Shown here piece by piece: positions 1 to 11,956 of a stretch of 64,000 nt of DNA; position 1 is the stretch's first letter; the number at the start of each line of letters is the position of its first letter. The position numbers and the translations under genes are program-made. The stretch comes from Halicephalobus mephisto (lineage: Eukaryota; Nematoda; Chromadorea; Rhabditida; Panagrolaimidae), in the NCBI GenBank assembly GCA_009193035.1, contig SWDT01000068.1:62001-126000 (forward strand), written 5' to 3'. Under the pieces are notes generated by a model that was not told the origin of the DNA, did not search any database, and saw only the letters and a program-made list of their open reading frames with translations.

Positions 1-288
1 ACGGTATTCTAATAATAGATAGGATTATATCAATTAAAAACTAACTGTTAAGATAAAAACATGATTATAGTAATCTTCACCAGAACAATAAGGATATAAT
101 TCATGTATTTACTCTCATCTAAGACAACTGAAAATCTCATTCAAGCTTTACAGTATCCCACATTCCCTGATATTCAGGCTATCTCTTCGGATCTTTTTTA
201 ATTTAGTTTCTGTTTCAACATACATGAATCAGAAATTAGTTAATTTTAAGTTTGGAAATATTAATTTAATTTATGTATTTGATTTCAG

Positions 289-3200
289 ATTTCGGAATCC
301 CCGGAGAAGCCGTCGGAGACTCCAATAAATGTTTCTTCAGATTCCGACAACGACGAGGGTCCTTCAACAGTCCCCGTTATCCAGCTAATGTAAGTAATTT
401 TTTTATTAAAAAAACTAAATTTTCAACTTTGATCTCAACACGAAAATTAATTTTTTAAAATTATTTTTATTTTTAAATAATTTTTAAATTTATTTTTATG
501 TAAATAAACGAAGACATGAAAGTTGGTAAATATAAAAGTAATTTTAAAAAACTAGGAGAATAATTTTAAAAAATGTTTTTCTTGTCAGGACCAAAGTCAA
601 GCAACTGGACTTACTTTTTTGGCAGAATTCTATCATGACCTTTTTAGTACCCTCTGGACACCAACTGCACTTACTTCATCCAAGGCCAGCCGGGAGACCA
701 GATTATTCTTTATTTTGAACAATTTGCCTTGTTCGAAGAAAAATCCACAGATGAATGCAATGATTGGCTCGAGATTTACGACATAATCAAGGACGATAAA
801 GAAGAAGAACAAGCAGTATTGCAAGCCAAACATTGCTGGACGATATTCCCCGGACCGACCGTCAGTACTTTTGGGTCTCATGAAATGAAGGTTGTCTTCA
901 GCAGTGACTCATTCGGGACTGCCAACGGATTCAAGGCTTTGTATGAAATCAGAAGATCGTTCAAAGAAGATGTCCCAAGCAAAGGTTCGTTTTTACATGC
1001 AAATTTCCAATTTTAATATGAATTTTTATATGGAATTCAAAACAACTAATAAGACGTATTTATTTTTTAATTTTCTATATGAAGCCAAAAAGTCGATATA
1101 TGAAATCCTTTTTAATGAATTTATATATGGAATTTTGTTTCTGAATGAAATCCACATATGGAATTTTGTTTTTACTTGAAAGTTATATATGGATATTAAT
1201 TTTAGCTGAGCATTCTGATTCTCGACATTGCGGCCACCTCATCGAACCTAATCCCATGAAGACTTCGGGATATTTCTACTCCCCTGGTTATCCGGTCAAG
1301 TACAGCAAGGACCTCATTTGTGACTGGCTGATCCGAGCGAGACCAGACCACCAGATCCTTCTCAAACTCGTAGCTATGGATGTCGAAGGCGAAATCACCG
1401 ACACCAAAGTCAACTGCAAAGACGCCATCATCAGAATCCACATTGACTACGAGAATAGGACTGCTGACAAGAACATTTGCGGAACGAATCCAGAAGTCAT
1501 GAAACCTATAATTTCCTTAAATGAGACAATCAGGATCAGTTTCATGACGTCACCAGAAAAAGTAAACGGGTTACAGGGATTCAACTTCAGCTGGACCGAA
1601 GTCAAACTTGTTCAACGTGGGTTTATGTGGAATTTTGTATGTGAAAGTTGATTTTCAGAGGATTCTGAATGTTCTGGAGAGGACAAGTATCTCTGTAGTT
1701 ACACTAGATTGTGCATCCACAGTCGGCTGAAATGTGATGGAGATCAGAATTGCGGAGACAACGACGACACGGATGAAGCTCACTGTAAGATTTAAAAAAT
1801 ACTTTCTCTGCTTTCCCTAACACTCATCACTAGCAAAACAAAAACTTTCGATTACGAAGTGCAATTTTAAAAATTTTGAGTTTTAATTACTTTTTTAAAA
1901 ATTAAGTTTCATATATCAATTTCTGCTTGTTTTTACCGTATTTTGGATAGACTACAATTTTGTAGGAAGATTTTATATAAAAAGTAATTATATCAGAAAG
2001 AAACTTAATTTTATCAGATTTCGTAATCGGAAAGTTTTTCGTCACTAACTGCTGATCCTAACGTTGCTTGATTGCCACTTTCACAGGCGAGAAATCTCAG
2101 CATAACCTTATGCACAGCTTCCTAATGCCGTGGGATACTTCTGGAGCCGGATTCAGAAGTTTAGAAATATCACTTGCTTCTCTAACCCTGATGCTTCTGA
2201 TTTTAAAACACAGGTTTGTGTTCTGATTCAGTTGTGTGGAGTTTTAAAATCACAATTATTTTTTAAACATGTTTAATTATTGGATTTTTACAGGTAATAT
2301 TGCTGAAAAAGATGCCGATAAAAAAACAGTAATCATCGCTGCGATATTTTCGTTTGGGATCTTTATGTTCATTTTTTCCGTTTTCTGTTATTTGTTCGTC
2401 ACAAAATATCAGAGAAGACGAAAGAAACATAGAAGGAAAAATCGGCCTCAAGTGACCAACAGTAACGCCAACGGGCATCCGAGACAGTTGAGACAGAGAC
2501 ATCCCTACAGAACCCAACAGCCCGTGGGCAAAACTCCTGGACACAAAGACGAAACCGAAATCGATGAATATGATGGGTTAGTTTGGGGTCTGATGTGGAA
2601 AAAGTAATTTTAAAGAAACAGATGCAAAATTAGATGTTTTTTATTTTTATTGAAATTTCTAAAATCTTCAAGAATTCAAGTTTTGGAATTTTCAAAAATC
2701 GTTTGAAGATTTTTAGGATCTTCCAGAATTCAACAGGACTTGTGGAACTGTCTAGACTCGTGTTGAAACTTACAGGATCTCATAGAAACTTCTAGAATCT
2801 ATTTAAAAATTCAGAATTAACTGAAACTTTGTGGTTCCAACATTTTCTAAAAAATTCTAAAAAGTTTTGTCAAAACAATTTCACAAAATTTCTTATTTCT
2901 AATTTTCACAATAATGTAATTCAGATAGAAAATAGAATTTCAATTATTGATATTCTTATAGAGGAAAAATATTGTATTAAAAGTTGTTTTTGAATTTTTT
3001 CTAAAAATCAAATCTTGCACAGAAAGTTTGAAAATTAACTTTTTTCACTGTATTTTTACTTTTTTTTACGTTTACAGTGAACTCGGGGTTTCAGGTACAT
3101 CCCTTCCCCAGCTACTTCTCGCTTCATCAACCACGACGCCATAGGCCAAGTGGTTCTTCCAGCAGTGACTGTTCATCCGACTTCGAAGGACCGAAGGTCA

Positions 3201-3380
3201 TCTTCGAAAAGACAATCAACTCCCTCCCAGAATACCGTAATCCATACTACAGTGACCCCGATTTCCCCCATTACTCAAATCCCAGCTCCACAACAAAACC
3301 ACCAGGAGATGGAACGAGAAGAACCCCAAACAACCGAGTGGCCTCCCCCGCAATCTGGACAGTACACTTTCTATGGATGA
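289..3380 (+). CDS. CUB-CUB-LDLa single-pass membrane protein (NETO/SOL-2/LEV-10 type), 5'-partial
   Basis: Only the 3' exons are in the window. Exons read as 289-389, 648-984, 1206 to about 1605-1650, 1659-1784, 2294-2576 and 3095-3380. The first two join in phase to one CUB domain (…FNSPRYPAN|YPLDTNCTYF…), the third gives a second CUB domain (GYFYSPGYPVKYSKDLICDW), the fourth an LDL-receptor class A module ending in DDTDEAHC. Exon 2294-2576 carries a transmembrane segment (TVIIAAIFSFGIFMFIFSVF) followed by a very basic stop-transfer and cytosolic stretch (KYQRRRKKHRRK). The last exon is Ser/Thr/Pro/Gln-rich and ends at a TGA at 3378-3380. CUB-CUB-LDLa-TM is the architecture of NETO/SOL-2 and the end of LEV-10, proteins that assist ionotropic receptors at synapses; which of these it is I cannot say. 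The donor of exon 3 is not clearly resolved: no GT fits the phase perfectly. Confidence 0.8.
2087..2226 (+). CDS. alternative terminal exon of the CUB/LDLa gene (putative GPI-signal or secreted isoform)
   Basis: A TTTCACAG acceptor precedes 2087. Exon 1659-1784 ends with a lone T of a Cys codon; splicing to 2294 completes it as TGT and splicing to 2087 completes it as TGC, so both routes keep the last LDLa cysteine. The 2087 route then reads 46 codons to a TGA at 2224-2226 and replaces the membrane-cytosol exons. The new tail has a small-residue patch (DTSGAG) followed by a hydrophobic stretch (LEISLASLTLMLLILKH), which resembles a GPI-attachment signal. Isoform use is inferred from frame and phase only. 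Confidence 0.5.
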
Positions 3381-3615
3381 AAAACGGAACTAATTTTGTT
3401 TTATCAATGCATTCCTTCTTGTCTTTCTTGATGGCGCAAATCGGTTTATTCAGTGTCTTTTGGATTTTCAAAAGTAATAAATTGGAAGAGCTCAGAAATG
3501 GAAAAAATGAAATTAATACTCGATTAAACACGATTTGAGGAAATTACGAACTTTTTCGCAATGAAATTTCCAAAGACGACCGTACTATCAGAATATAGTA
3601 ATAGATATAAATAGG

Positions 3616-3900
3616 AGGTGTCGGTGATGTTATGACACCTTGGAACTTTATGATCAGGCAAAAAACTGTTGGTTTTTACTATTTAGCAAATTAGAAGCAT
3701 GTTTATTTTACCATAAGTATAAAGCAAAAAGAGGAAGATCCTCATTCGGCGAGAGTCAAACTTGGACTGGTTCAGAGATGGTTTTCTCAGAAGGCTGGCT
3801 CTCTAACACTTGTCTCGATTTCCAGGCATCGGATGACTAGGCGAAGATTTGGACTTTCTTTCTAGACCATTGGCGAATTAATTCCGTCCTTTATTTCTAC
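3616..3900 (+). repeat. dispersed repeat with tRNA-like 3' end, copy 1 (diverged)
   Basis: Starts with the family's hairpin head (AGGTGTC … GACACCT), continues through the conserved middle (gaggaagatcctc, gtcaaactcgga-like) and ends in a tRNA-like block and a TCTACAAA tail. It is the most diverged of the near-complete copies. Other copies: 7523-7790, 13715-13976, 26233-26513, 31022-31291, 31512-31797, fragment 42221-42256. Confidence 0.75.
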
Positions 3901-4305
3901 AAAAATATAAGTAATTTTGATAATTAATATTCCTCAAAATAGAACATTCATAACTGCTGTGGTACAAATCAGGCTTTTGAGAATTTTTTTGAATTTCTTT
4001 ATTCTAAATGATACATAAAATAAAAAAAACAATCCAAATACAATAATAATAATTTTCCGAAGCAACCAGGTTCATACAACAACGGACACTCCTATTGCAA
4101 TTTCAGGGATTATCGTGATAGGAGTTAAGTCGCATCATACGTCAACATCTCATCTAGTTTTAGAAAAAATATGGTTTATTTTTCCAATTCACATTGTAGT
4201 TTCTAATTCTAAAAATCAGCAATCATTTTCTCTCTCGTTCATTGCTTTCCGATTACATCGAGACACAAAACACAATGTAGTTCGAATTTGTATCTCACTG
4301 ACGAG

Positions 4306-4312
4306 TATAAAA
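4306..4312 (+). promoter_or_regulatory. TATA-like element of the P450 gene
   Basis: TATAAAA lies 40 bases before the chosen P450 start codon (4352). Position and sequence fit a core promoter element; not otherwise tested. Confidence 0.4.
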
Positions 4313-4351
4313 TGAGCTTTTTTCGACCTTCGCAAGTGTCTGAAATTAAAA

Positions 4352-5900
4352 ATGATTCTTTTGCTGATTATTTTTACCGTCTCAGTTTATTTATTCCATA
4401 ATTTTTACTGGAAAAGAAAAAGTCTCCCTCCAGGTCGGTCAATTAGCTTCTCGATTACTGTAGTTATGTTGTAACAAGTTTTCAGGTCCTGTTCCATGGC
4501 CCATCTTTGGAAATGCACTCTCTCTCAAGCATGGCAAAGCCGAGAAAACTGTTCAAGAATGGGGCAAAACATACGGCGATATCCAAACTGTTTGGTTCGG
4601 CTCTACTCCAGTCATTAGTCTCCACGACATTTCTACTATTCAGGAGACTTTTCTAAAGGACGGAGATGCTTACGTCGATAGACCAATAGAGGAAGGCATG
4701 GAGATCTTGAAAGGAGGACACTATGGTGTTGCAAGTACTAATGGAGTTTTTTGGAGAGAACATCGAAGGTTTGCATTAAGAGTGTTCAGGGAGTTTGGGC
4801 TTGGACGAAATTTAATGCAGGAGAAGGTTCTGGTTGAAGTGATGGCAATGCTTTCTGAAATCAAAGAAGATATAAAGAGTGGAACAGAGGTGCTCTCCAT
4901 CCAAGACGAGATAGATAGAGCCGTTGGAAGTGTGATTAATCTGATTACCTTCGGCTTCAGATTCGACAGATCGAAAACGGAGGAATTCAAAAAAGTTAAA
5001 CAATATGCAGCTAACGCTGTTGAGACCTTTGGGAACTTCTTGATGAGAATAATGAAAGGCAATGTGGACTTTTTCAGAAGGCTTCCGATCTTCAAAGAAT
5101 ATTATGAACATATAATTAAGAATTCCAAAGACTGTGAGGAGTTCTTCATGAAACTGATCAACGAGCACAAGGAAAAAATTGACTTGGAATCCGACCAGGA
5201 CCCAGTGGATTACGTTGAAGCATATCTGAAAGAGCAATACAAGCTTCAAAAGAATGAGGATAAGTCCAGTCTCTTCAGCGACAAACAACTCTATGGAATG
5301 GTCTTCGATCTCTGGGTTGCAGGTCAGGAGACTTCTTCGACCACGCTTGCTTGGCTCTTTCTTTACATGATTAACCGTCCAGATATGCAGCAGAAGATCC
5401 ACGAAGAACTAGACAGAGTTGTTGGAAGCGACAGAGCAGTTACTCTAGAAGACAAAATCCAGTTAAACTACCTTAATGCTGTCATCGCAGAAACTCACAG
5501 GTACTGCAATCTTTCATCCTTCAATATCCTCCATAAACTGAACAAAGATACTGTAATCCGTGGGTATCACATCCCAAAAGGAACTTCCATCACTTATCAG
5601 ATATCAACCGTCAACACAGACACTAGGTATTATGATAACCCAGAAAAGTTTATCCCGGAGAGATTCTTGGACAAAAACGGCAAATTCTTTAATTCTCCTT
5701 CACTCATCCCATTCGGAATCGGAAAAAGAGCTTGCCTTGGAGAAGGGCTAGCCAAATTGGAGCTCTACCTATTTTCAGCTAACGTCTTCAACCAGATGAG
5801 ACTTCTGCCTCCTGGAAAAGAGAAGATTACGGAAGAGAGAATTGTCAAAACAACTAACGCCTGCAAACCTTACAAATGCCGTATTGAACTCAGATATTAA
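4352..5900 (+). CDS. cytochrome P450, CYP2-clan, CYP33-like
   Basis: Haem-thiolate monooxygenase of the endoplasmic reticulum, using NADPH-P450 reductase to oxidise small lipophilic substrates. Two exons: 4352-4433 and 4486-5900, joined within a Gly codon to give LPPGPVPWPIFGN, the proline-rich hinge of microsomal P450s. About 498 residues, normal for the family. The N-terminus is a membrane anchor (MILLLIIFTVSVYLFHNF) followed by KRK. Visible motifs: I-helix AGQETSSTTLAW (oxygen activation), K-helix ETHR (ExxR), and the haem loop PFGIGKRACLGE with the Cys ligand. Overall sequence resembles nematode CYP33 proteins of the CYP2 clan; the exact subfamily needs alignment. All motifs are intact, so it looks functional. 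An AATAAA follows the stop by 31 bases. Confidence 0.93.
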
Positions 5901-5931
5901 ATTTTAGCCATTTGTAATATGTATAAACATG

Positions 5932-5937
5932 AATAAA
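5932..5937 (+). terminator. poly(A) signal of the P450 gene
   Basis: AATAAA 31 bases after the stop codon in an AT-rich 3' UTR. Confidence 0.5.
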
Positions 5938-6902
5938 ATATTACGTAATACTCGTCTCTCAAGTTGAAAACCTTAATTGAACAAATAAAGATTAATTAAA
6001 TTAACAGGAACTTTGACATCTTCTGTAGTAAAAAAACGTTCAACTCTTTCTTTGATCCATCTTTTATCAGTATATATAACCGTAAAAGTTTATTCTGGGT
6101 TTACATTGGTATTCAAATCATGCTGATGTAAATTTATTATTGTCCGACTTTAGATGTGGATCATTAGAGTTTGACATATGGAAATCTTGTTAATCCTAAG
6201 TATAAAATCAGATGGGTTGATTATTCTTGAAACTTGAAATAAAGAACATAAACTTATATAAAAATTTAAACTGTATTGGAATAAAATAACCTATCTAATG
6301 GCTATAGAACAATTGAACAATTTTCATTGAAAAATGGAATAAAAACGCTAACTTATGTTTTAATTTTCGAATTAAGACTATTCGTTTGAGACACAAATGT
6401 CACATCAGAGCAAAAACTCGTTTCGATTCTGAAAATAAACTAATTCAAAGTTTAAACTATTTAATGATTGATAAAATATTTTAAATTTGATCTTTTTCAA
6501 TCCGCATCTACTTTTTTATTATTAACACTCCTGGTTGTAACTTTATTAGTGTTTGATATATCTTCACATGCCGAATCTAACGGTACCAAAGATTTGTGGA
6601 AATTTTTTATCCGGACACATGAAAATTTGAATTGAAAAAATTTTCTTGGTGAAAAAACTTTATAACTTTACTACAGCAGGTAGTGAAAGAAAAATGAATT
6701 GTCTTGAAACTCGATGAAGTGAGCTATCAAATAGACTATAGATCATTCACATTCGTCACTTCTGACTGGATTTATGAAATTTCAAAGTCAAAATCATATG
6801 TACTCCAATATCATTTTTAAAATTTCTCTACCTTTCAACGTTTCGAATAAGGAACCGCACATATATACAATTATAGATCATCATTAATTACATTATCCCA
6901 AA
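5938..6902. other. AT-rich intergenic stretch
   Basis: About 1 kb between the P450 and the small acidic gene. I see no coding sequence, RNA gene or recognisable repeat. Confidence 0.5.
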
Positions 6903-7302
6903 ATGTCAGGTAAGCTCCTCGATTTTACGGTTTTTCGTAAATATTCAAAAGCGCATTTTTTCTCTGATTAATAATTATTCCCATTGAAAGCATATTTTAT
7001 TATTAATTTTCGTAACATTTTCTCGACAAATTCTGATATTTATCGTAATTTAATTTTCATTGACACCGAGAAGTTGTTACTTATAACTGGTAATTTATAT
7101 TTTGATTGAAATCATAGATGACTACAGCAATGATTCTGAATCTGATATTAATTACGAATCTTTTGAACTCTCCGAATCTTCGGATGATGAGAGCATAGAT
7201 AAAAGCTACCTGTTGAAGTTTAAGAATATCCAAATACTTCCAAGATCCCCGTCCATAACTTATGAAGCTTCTGGAGGCGATCAATGGACTGAGAAAAGTT
7301 GA
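6903..7302 (+). CDS. small acidic Ser/Asp-rich protein, unknown function
   Basis: Two exons, 6903-6909 (ATGTCAG before GTAAGC) and 7118-7302, joined as ATG TCA G|AT GAC to give a 63-residue protein. The N-terminal half is acidic and serine-rich (SDDYSNDSESD, SESSDDESIDKS), which would offer many casein-kinase-2-type sites; the C-terminal half is neutral (NIQILPRSPSITYEASGG). No signal peptide, membrane segment or recognised domain. Support is the strong donor, the in-phase junction and biased composition; the tiny first exon makes the start uncertain. I do not recognise the family. Confidence 0.45.
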
Positions 7303-8151
7303 ATGTCAATCGAACTTCACTTCCTGAATTATCTCATTGAGTTCGGAATATTCCGTCAGAATGTTCAGAAATGAATTATTTTTTGAATATGGTTACCGAC
7401 AATATATTTCATAAGTAAGTTTTTAAAATAACATTAATTAACCAATTTTGAGCTTTAGAATCACAGAATATGTAAATGTGAAGATGGACAGAATTCGTTT
7501 GACAAAAAAGTACCATGGAATTGTAGGCACAAAGATCGGACTTAAACCGGAACGGCCTAGACAGGATGCCCAAAGCTCCGTCCAGTCAGCCGATGCCTAT
7601 GAAGTGAGACTAAAGTGTTAGAGAGTCAGTCTTTGAGAAATTCCAGCTTCAGATTGGTCCAAGTTTGATTTCGATCAAATGAGGACCTTTCCTCTCTTTG
7701 TTCTATGCTTATGTTGAGATAAACAAGCTTGAATTGCCAACAGTTCTCCGCCTAATCAAGAAGCTCCCAAGATGTCACTCCATCGACATCAAACCAACAA
7801 CGATCCCTCTTATGCTATACTAAATCTACTATACTACATACGTACTTGGGGCCTTTGGAGCTCTTCTGAATTTCATAAAGTTTAAAATATTGAATGCATG
7901 ATATTTTATCTCTGGAATTTGTAAATTGCAAGAAATCATAATACTTTATCGACGCATAATCCACCTCAGAAGTTCGTTTGATAAAATTCAATGATATATG
8001 CTGAGTATATGTCGTAAATTTACTCTTCTTAATCTTAATGAAATACTAATACATGTTGAGGCATGTTTGAAGTTAATTATTACTTTTAATTTTATTAATT
8101 GGCAGCGAAAAAACAGAATTCAAGCCTGAGATTGATTAAAAAACTCTGAAT
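7303..8151. other. intergenic with one repeat copy
   Basis: Contains the reverse-oriented dispersed repeat at 7523-7790 and otherwise AT-rich sequence without coding signal. Confidence 0.55.
7523..7790 (-). repeat. dispersed repeat with tRNA-like 3' end, copy 2
   Basis: Reverse orientation; begins at GTAGGCACAAAGATCGGAC (complement of the 3' terminus) and ends at the hairpin head near 7790. Closely matches copies at 26233 and 31512, so more recent than copy 1. Confidence 0.85.
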
Positions 8152-10134
8152 TTATTCAGCTTTTAAGAGCGAATTCCAGTTGAGTCCAATCAGCCACCGT
8201 TGAAACTTAGTGTAACACGATTCCTCATCTTTTAAGTGCATCAGCTCATTTTTGAAGCCTTCGTTGTTTACTTGAGCAAGTCCAGAGCCACTGACTTCTT
8301 TGACCCTGATTATAGCGTTCTCCACCCCAAGGACTCGAATTCGATCCAAAGTAGATCCTGGTGCAATGTTCGAAAAGATGAGTCTGATGGACTCTGCGTT
8401 CAGTGTCAAGTCATGAATCTGGGGTCTTTCTATAGCCTTGGTGGGGAAGGTGACTCTGTTTCCGAGCTCCATATTCGTTGTAAACATTTTGTTTCCATAT
8501 TTGCAGACAATAGCAATGTTGTTGGCTTTCTGTCGGAACAAAGGGGTCCAGAAGCAACATCTGGTGAATTCACTCAAGTGCAGAGCCTCAATGCAGTAAT
8601 TGACTTTGATCCGGAGCAATTCGTAATCAGAGTACTTTCTAAGTTCACTGACATCACCAACAGCGAGGGAGATCTAGAGATAAGTTAATATAAGACAGTT
8701 TTCATCTAAGAACTCACCATCAGGTTCATCAGAAGGATGACGGTGATGACTTCGAAAATGATGAGAAGCAAGTTAGCGATCCAAGCACGTAACTCCAGGA
8801 TGTCATTGGCCTCAACTTCTCCGATCATCATGGCTGAAGTTTTAGTGAAGGATTGGAACATGGTCATAAACACGGAAGAGCCGTTGGAGAGGATCTGAAA
8901 GAATGAATTCAAGGAATTTTAATAAAAGAGCATTTAGATAATAATTGGAAAGTGAAAAATCATTCAAGATAGTCACTATTCAGTTTTATCGTCGAATAGA
9001 AATTGCTAAGATGGGGATTATCTAAGAAGATTAACTATTTAGAGAAATGAGTTTCCTAACGATTTGTTCCTCAAACTCACCGCATCATTCCAAGGATCTT
9101 TGCCAGACTCCCGCATGACTAATTGAAATGAAAATGCGAAGCACAGTAGAGTGGGAACCCAGATGAAAATCGTCCCCATAAAGCTCTTCAGAATCTTACT
9201 CATCATCAAGATATAAGGTCCACAGGGAGATTTTCTGAGAATATATAAGCACTGGATCCAAGATGATATTATCGCAATAATAGGCAGAAACCATGCAATA
9301 GTTCTTTTGAGCTCCATATTGTAGTCATCATAGTTGAACAGCGTAGGAGACCAAACGAAAATAACAGTGATGACATAAGTGAGGAAAGTGAAGATGTAGC
9401 TAGCTGTGAACCACATAGAGATTTTGCCACAATCTGGATCTCTGTCGACTTTGAGTTTGGCCTTGACAAGCTGAAAATGAGATGCATAAAATGCAGAAAG
9501 TTAAAGAGGAGATCTAATAAAATCGTCTTCTTGATTAATAAGGTACATCATTGAAGCTTTTAATCAAGGCGGACTCTCAGATCTACAACTCAACATCAAT
9601 TACTTACCAGTGCGAAAATAAACCCAAAGGATAGGATAGTAACAACAGTATTGTTCCATGTCTGGGGATTAGTGTGGATGTAAGAATAAAGCAGAAACAA
9701 GAAGATAAAATATATCACAATGTGGATAGCATAGCTTGTCGCCGAATGAATTAATATTTCGTTTACGTAATTAAGAATGTAGGGGTGTTTCATGACATCC
9801 CAACGGTTTTTATCCTTGAGTTGCTTCAAAGTTACTCTGTCCAGCTTGATTCCGCCGTAATCAAAAACATAGACGATCCTCTCGTTAGCATCGTCACGGA
9901 ATTCCTGAGTGTATGCATTACATTTCTCAATAGTTGGACTGAAATTATTAGAATTAATTAATTTATGATCAGTCGTTATCCAATAACCAAAAGAAATCAT
10001 TGGAATAGTAACTCAAAACACTTTCTACTGAAAGACAAATTTGGATGGAAACCAAAATCTACTTACATTTCATCATCATCAATAAACCTGACGTTCTGTT
10101 CTAAATTCGAGTTTTTTGTTGAAGGATTAGTCAT
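8152..10134 (-). CDS. TRPA-like cation channel, short form without ankyrin repeats
   Basis: Five exons in transcript order: 10134-10067, 9938-9608, 9470-9081, 8894-8718, 8673-8152, all with GT-AG ends and consistent phases; about 495 residues. After roughly 75 soluble residues come the S1-S4 region (SYAIHIVIYFIFLFLLYSYI, NTVVTILSFGFIFAL), then GPYILMMSKILKSFMGTIFI (S4-S5/S5), the pore region with MMIGEVE, and S6 IIFEVITVILLMNLMISLAV followed by a cytosolic tail of about 150 residues. MMIGE(F/V)E and LLMNL(L/M)xxLAVxD are characteristic of TRPA channels. TRPA proteins normally carry 12-18 ankyrin repeats before S1; none is seen here, nor on this strand upstream to 14.9 kb. The start (ATGACTAATCC) is simply the first in-frame ATG of the first good exon. 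Confidence 0.78.
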
Positions 10135-11714
10135 TGTTGCAGGTTTAGATCTGCCCTACAACGAAAACATTTATTTCTTAAAAGAACAATGTCAAGTTGT
10201 TAAATTTTAGTTTCGACGCGAACAATACATTTCATTTAAACTCAATAATTTAGCTCAAAATTATTATTTACTGATGCATTGAAAATAAAGTTTGGATTTT
10301 TGTCTAGTAATTATAAATCGATATTCAAAAAATAGTAAAACCAGCACTCATGTCATGACTAAATTTGGGAAACTAATTTTGTCTTTTTAGTATACAATTT
10401 TAATCCTTGTCATTGAATCCGTCAAAAACTTTCAACAAACAAAACCGCCTAATAAAAATGAGTAAGCCAAAAACCTTGGAAAATTGAGACTGACAGCTAT
10501 TTACACTTATCCCGATCGATCCGAGTTTTCTCTCGAAAGCGAAAAAAGAAAAATGTGGATTCCCAGAGTTGGCACAGAAAGGAAGGCAAAACAATTTTCA
10601 TCGACAAGTTTGGCCTCAGCGCAATGAGACGAGTCATTGGTTCATCTCGGAAGCCCTGAGGCGTGCAAGCCGGAAATATTGACATTTTGGGACTTCTACT
10701 TTCGCCGTAAATTGAGGATTTATAAACTTGGTCAGGTGGAAAAAAGTAATTACAATTGTTTTGAAGAAAAAAGTAAAAATTAATATTTCATCATTAGACA
10801 TTTTGATTTTCTTTCTTGGACAATTTCTAGTCAAGATCCTGTTTTGAACTCAAATGCCAGATAAAGTAATCTCTACGGAAAGAAAAAATACATCTAATAG
10901 AGATCAAAATAAAGCAAATTTGGTCTTATTCACTTTTTACTCCAAAAATATTTTCCTCCCAGAATTGAAGACAGGCTAATGAAGTAGAGGCCTCTTTTAG
11001 TGCCACTTTCCTGGATGAGAAACAAGAATGGATTAAATTTCAAAATTCAGGAATTCTAAATGAAGACCTTGAAGGAATTTCCGAATTTCTACATTTGGTA
11101 TCCATTCATAAAGAACGATAAATAAAAACAAAGTCAACAAAATCAATTCCAGAATTTCCCGGGAGACTAGCTGAAACAATAAAATTGGGAAATGTCAAAA
11201 AGCTGCCGCCACAAGGAATCCGTATTGAATAACTGGGGAGCTTCCAAGCAATCCTTTTGATGGATTATTTTCCAGAAATTATTTTTGAACATCTGGCAGT
11301 ACTTTGCTAGAAAGTGGTTTCAAAACGAAAATATTTAAAACATCTTGAAATTAGTCAGAGATATTACTGGATTATCAGTTTTACTTTATAAATTTAAAAT
11401 GGGTCTCGAACTGAAAATAATAGTTGAATTTGGAGAAAAATTTCAAAGAAATTTGAGAATTCGTTTTAATATACTTTATTTTTTATTTCAAAAACCTGCA
11501 TTATACCCCATTAGATAGAATTTTAAAATGAAAATTGATAAATTTTATTTCGAAAGAAATTTCATCAGTTTTAGAATTATTTTTTTTTAAAGCTTGAATT
11601 TCAAAAAAATTACATTTTCATTCTTCGCTAGGTTCAAATCATCCATCTCCATCTCCGATCGATGATAATATTTGCTTTCTGACAGACGAATCCGTGTCCA
11701 ATGTCCGATAACAC

Positions 11715-11725
11715 TATATAAATAG
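11715..11725 (+). promoter_or_regulatory. TATA-like element before short ORF
   Basis: TATATAAATAG, 121 bases before the ATG of the 36-codon ORF at 11846. Listed because it is the only promoter-like signal in a long empty stretch. Confidence 0.3.
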
Positions 11726-11845
11726 CTCTCGGCCAATAATATTTCACAACGTCAGTTTCTTTGAATAAAAAAACCAAATAGGCCAATTGGCGACAGATGC
11801 AAAACAGGAATAAGAAGAAAAACGAAAAGGATCATTGCCTTCAAA

Positions 11846-11956
11846 ATGAGTGAAAAAGAGGTCCTCAAAGAGACCTTGGAGTTTGGAAACTTCTCCAAAG
11901 TTTTCAAGGATGGTAATTATGAAAAGTATACCTTTGACTTGAAAGAAAGGAACTAG
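11846..11956 (+). CDS. candidate micro-ORF or first exon, 36 codons
   Basis: ATG in good context (CAAAATGAGTG) opens 36 codons with a charged, helical-looking sequence (MSEKEVLKETLEFGNF, then KDGNYEKYTFDLKERN) ending TAG. Codon choice (GTC CTC AAA GAG ACC TTG GAG … AAC TTC TCC AAA) is less AT-driven than the surroundings, as in real exons. A possible donor (GATG|GTAATT) could make it a first exon, but I found no partner downstream. Function unknown. Confidence 0.3.
   Translation: MSEKEVLKETLEFGNFSKVFKDGNYEKYTFDLKERN

Larger units (their letters stand above)
3381..4351. other. intergenic: repeat copy plus P450 promoter
   Basis: Between the CUB/LDLa gene and the P450. It holds one diverged copy of the tRNA-like dispersed repeat (3616-3900) and a TATA element near 4306. 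No convincing coding sequence; short open frames at 3640 and 4115 have no family features. Confidence 0.6.

Noticed and set aside
1020..1200. TATATGGAATTT units as a regulatory array in the CUB/LDLa intron
   Set aside because: Units are irregular and similar AT-rich units occur in unrelated introns; treated as simple sequence.
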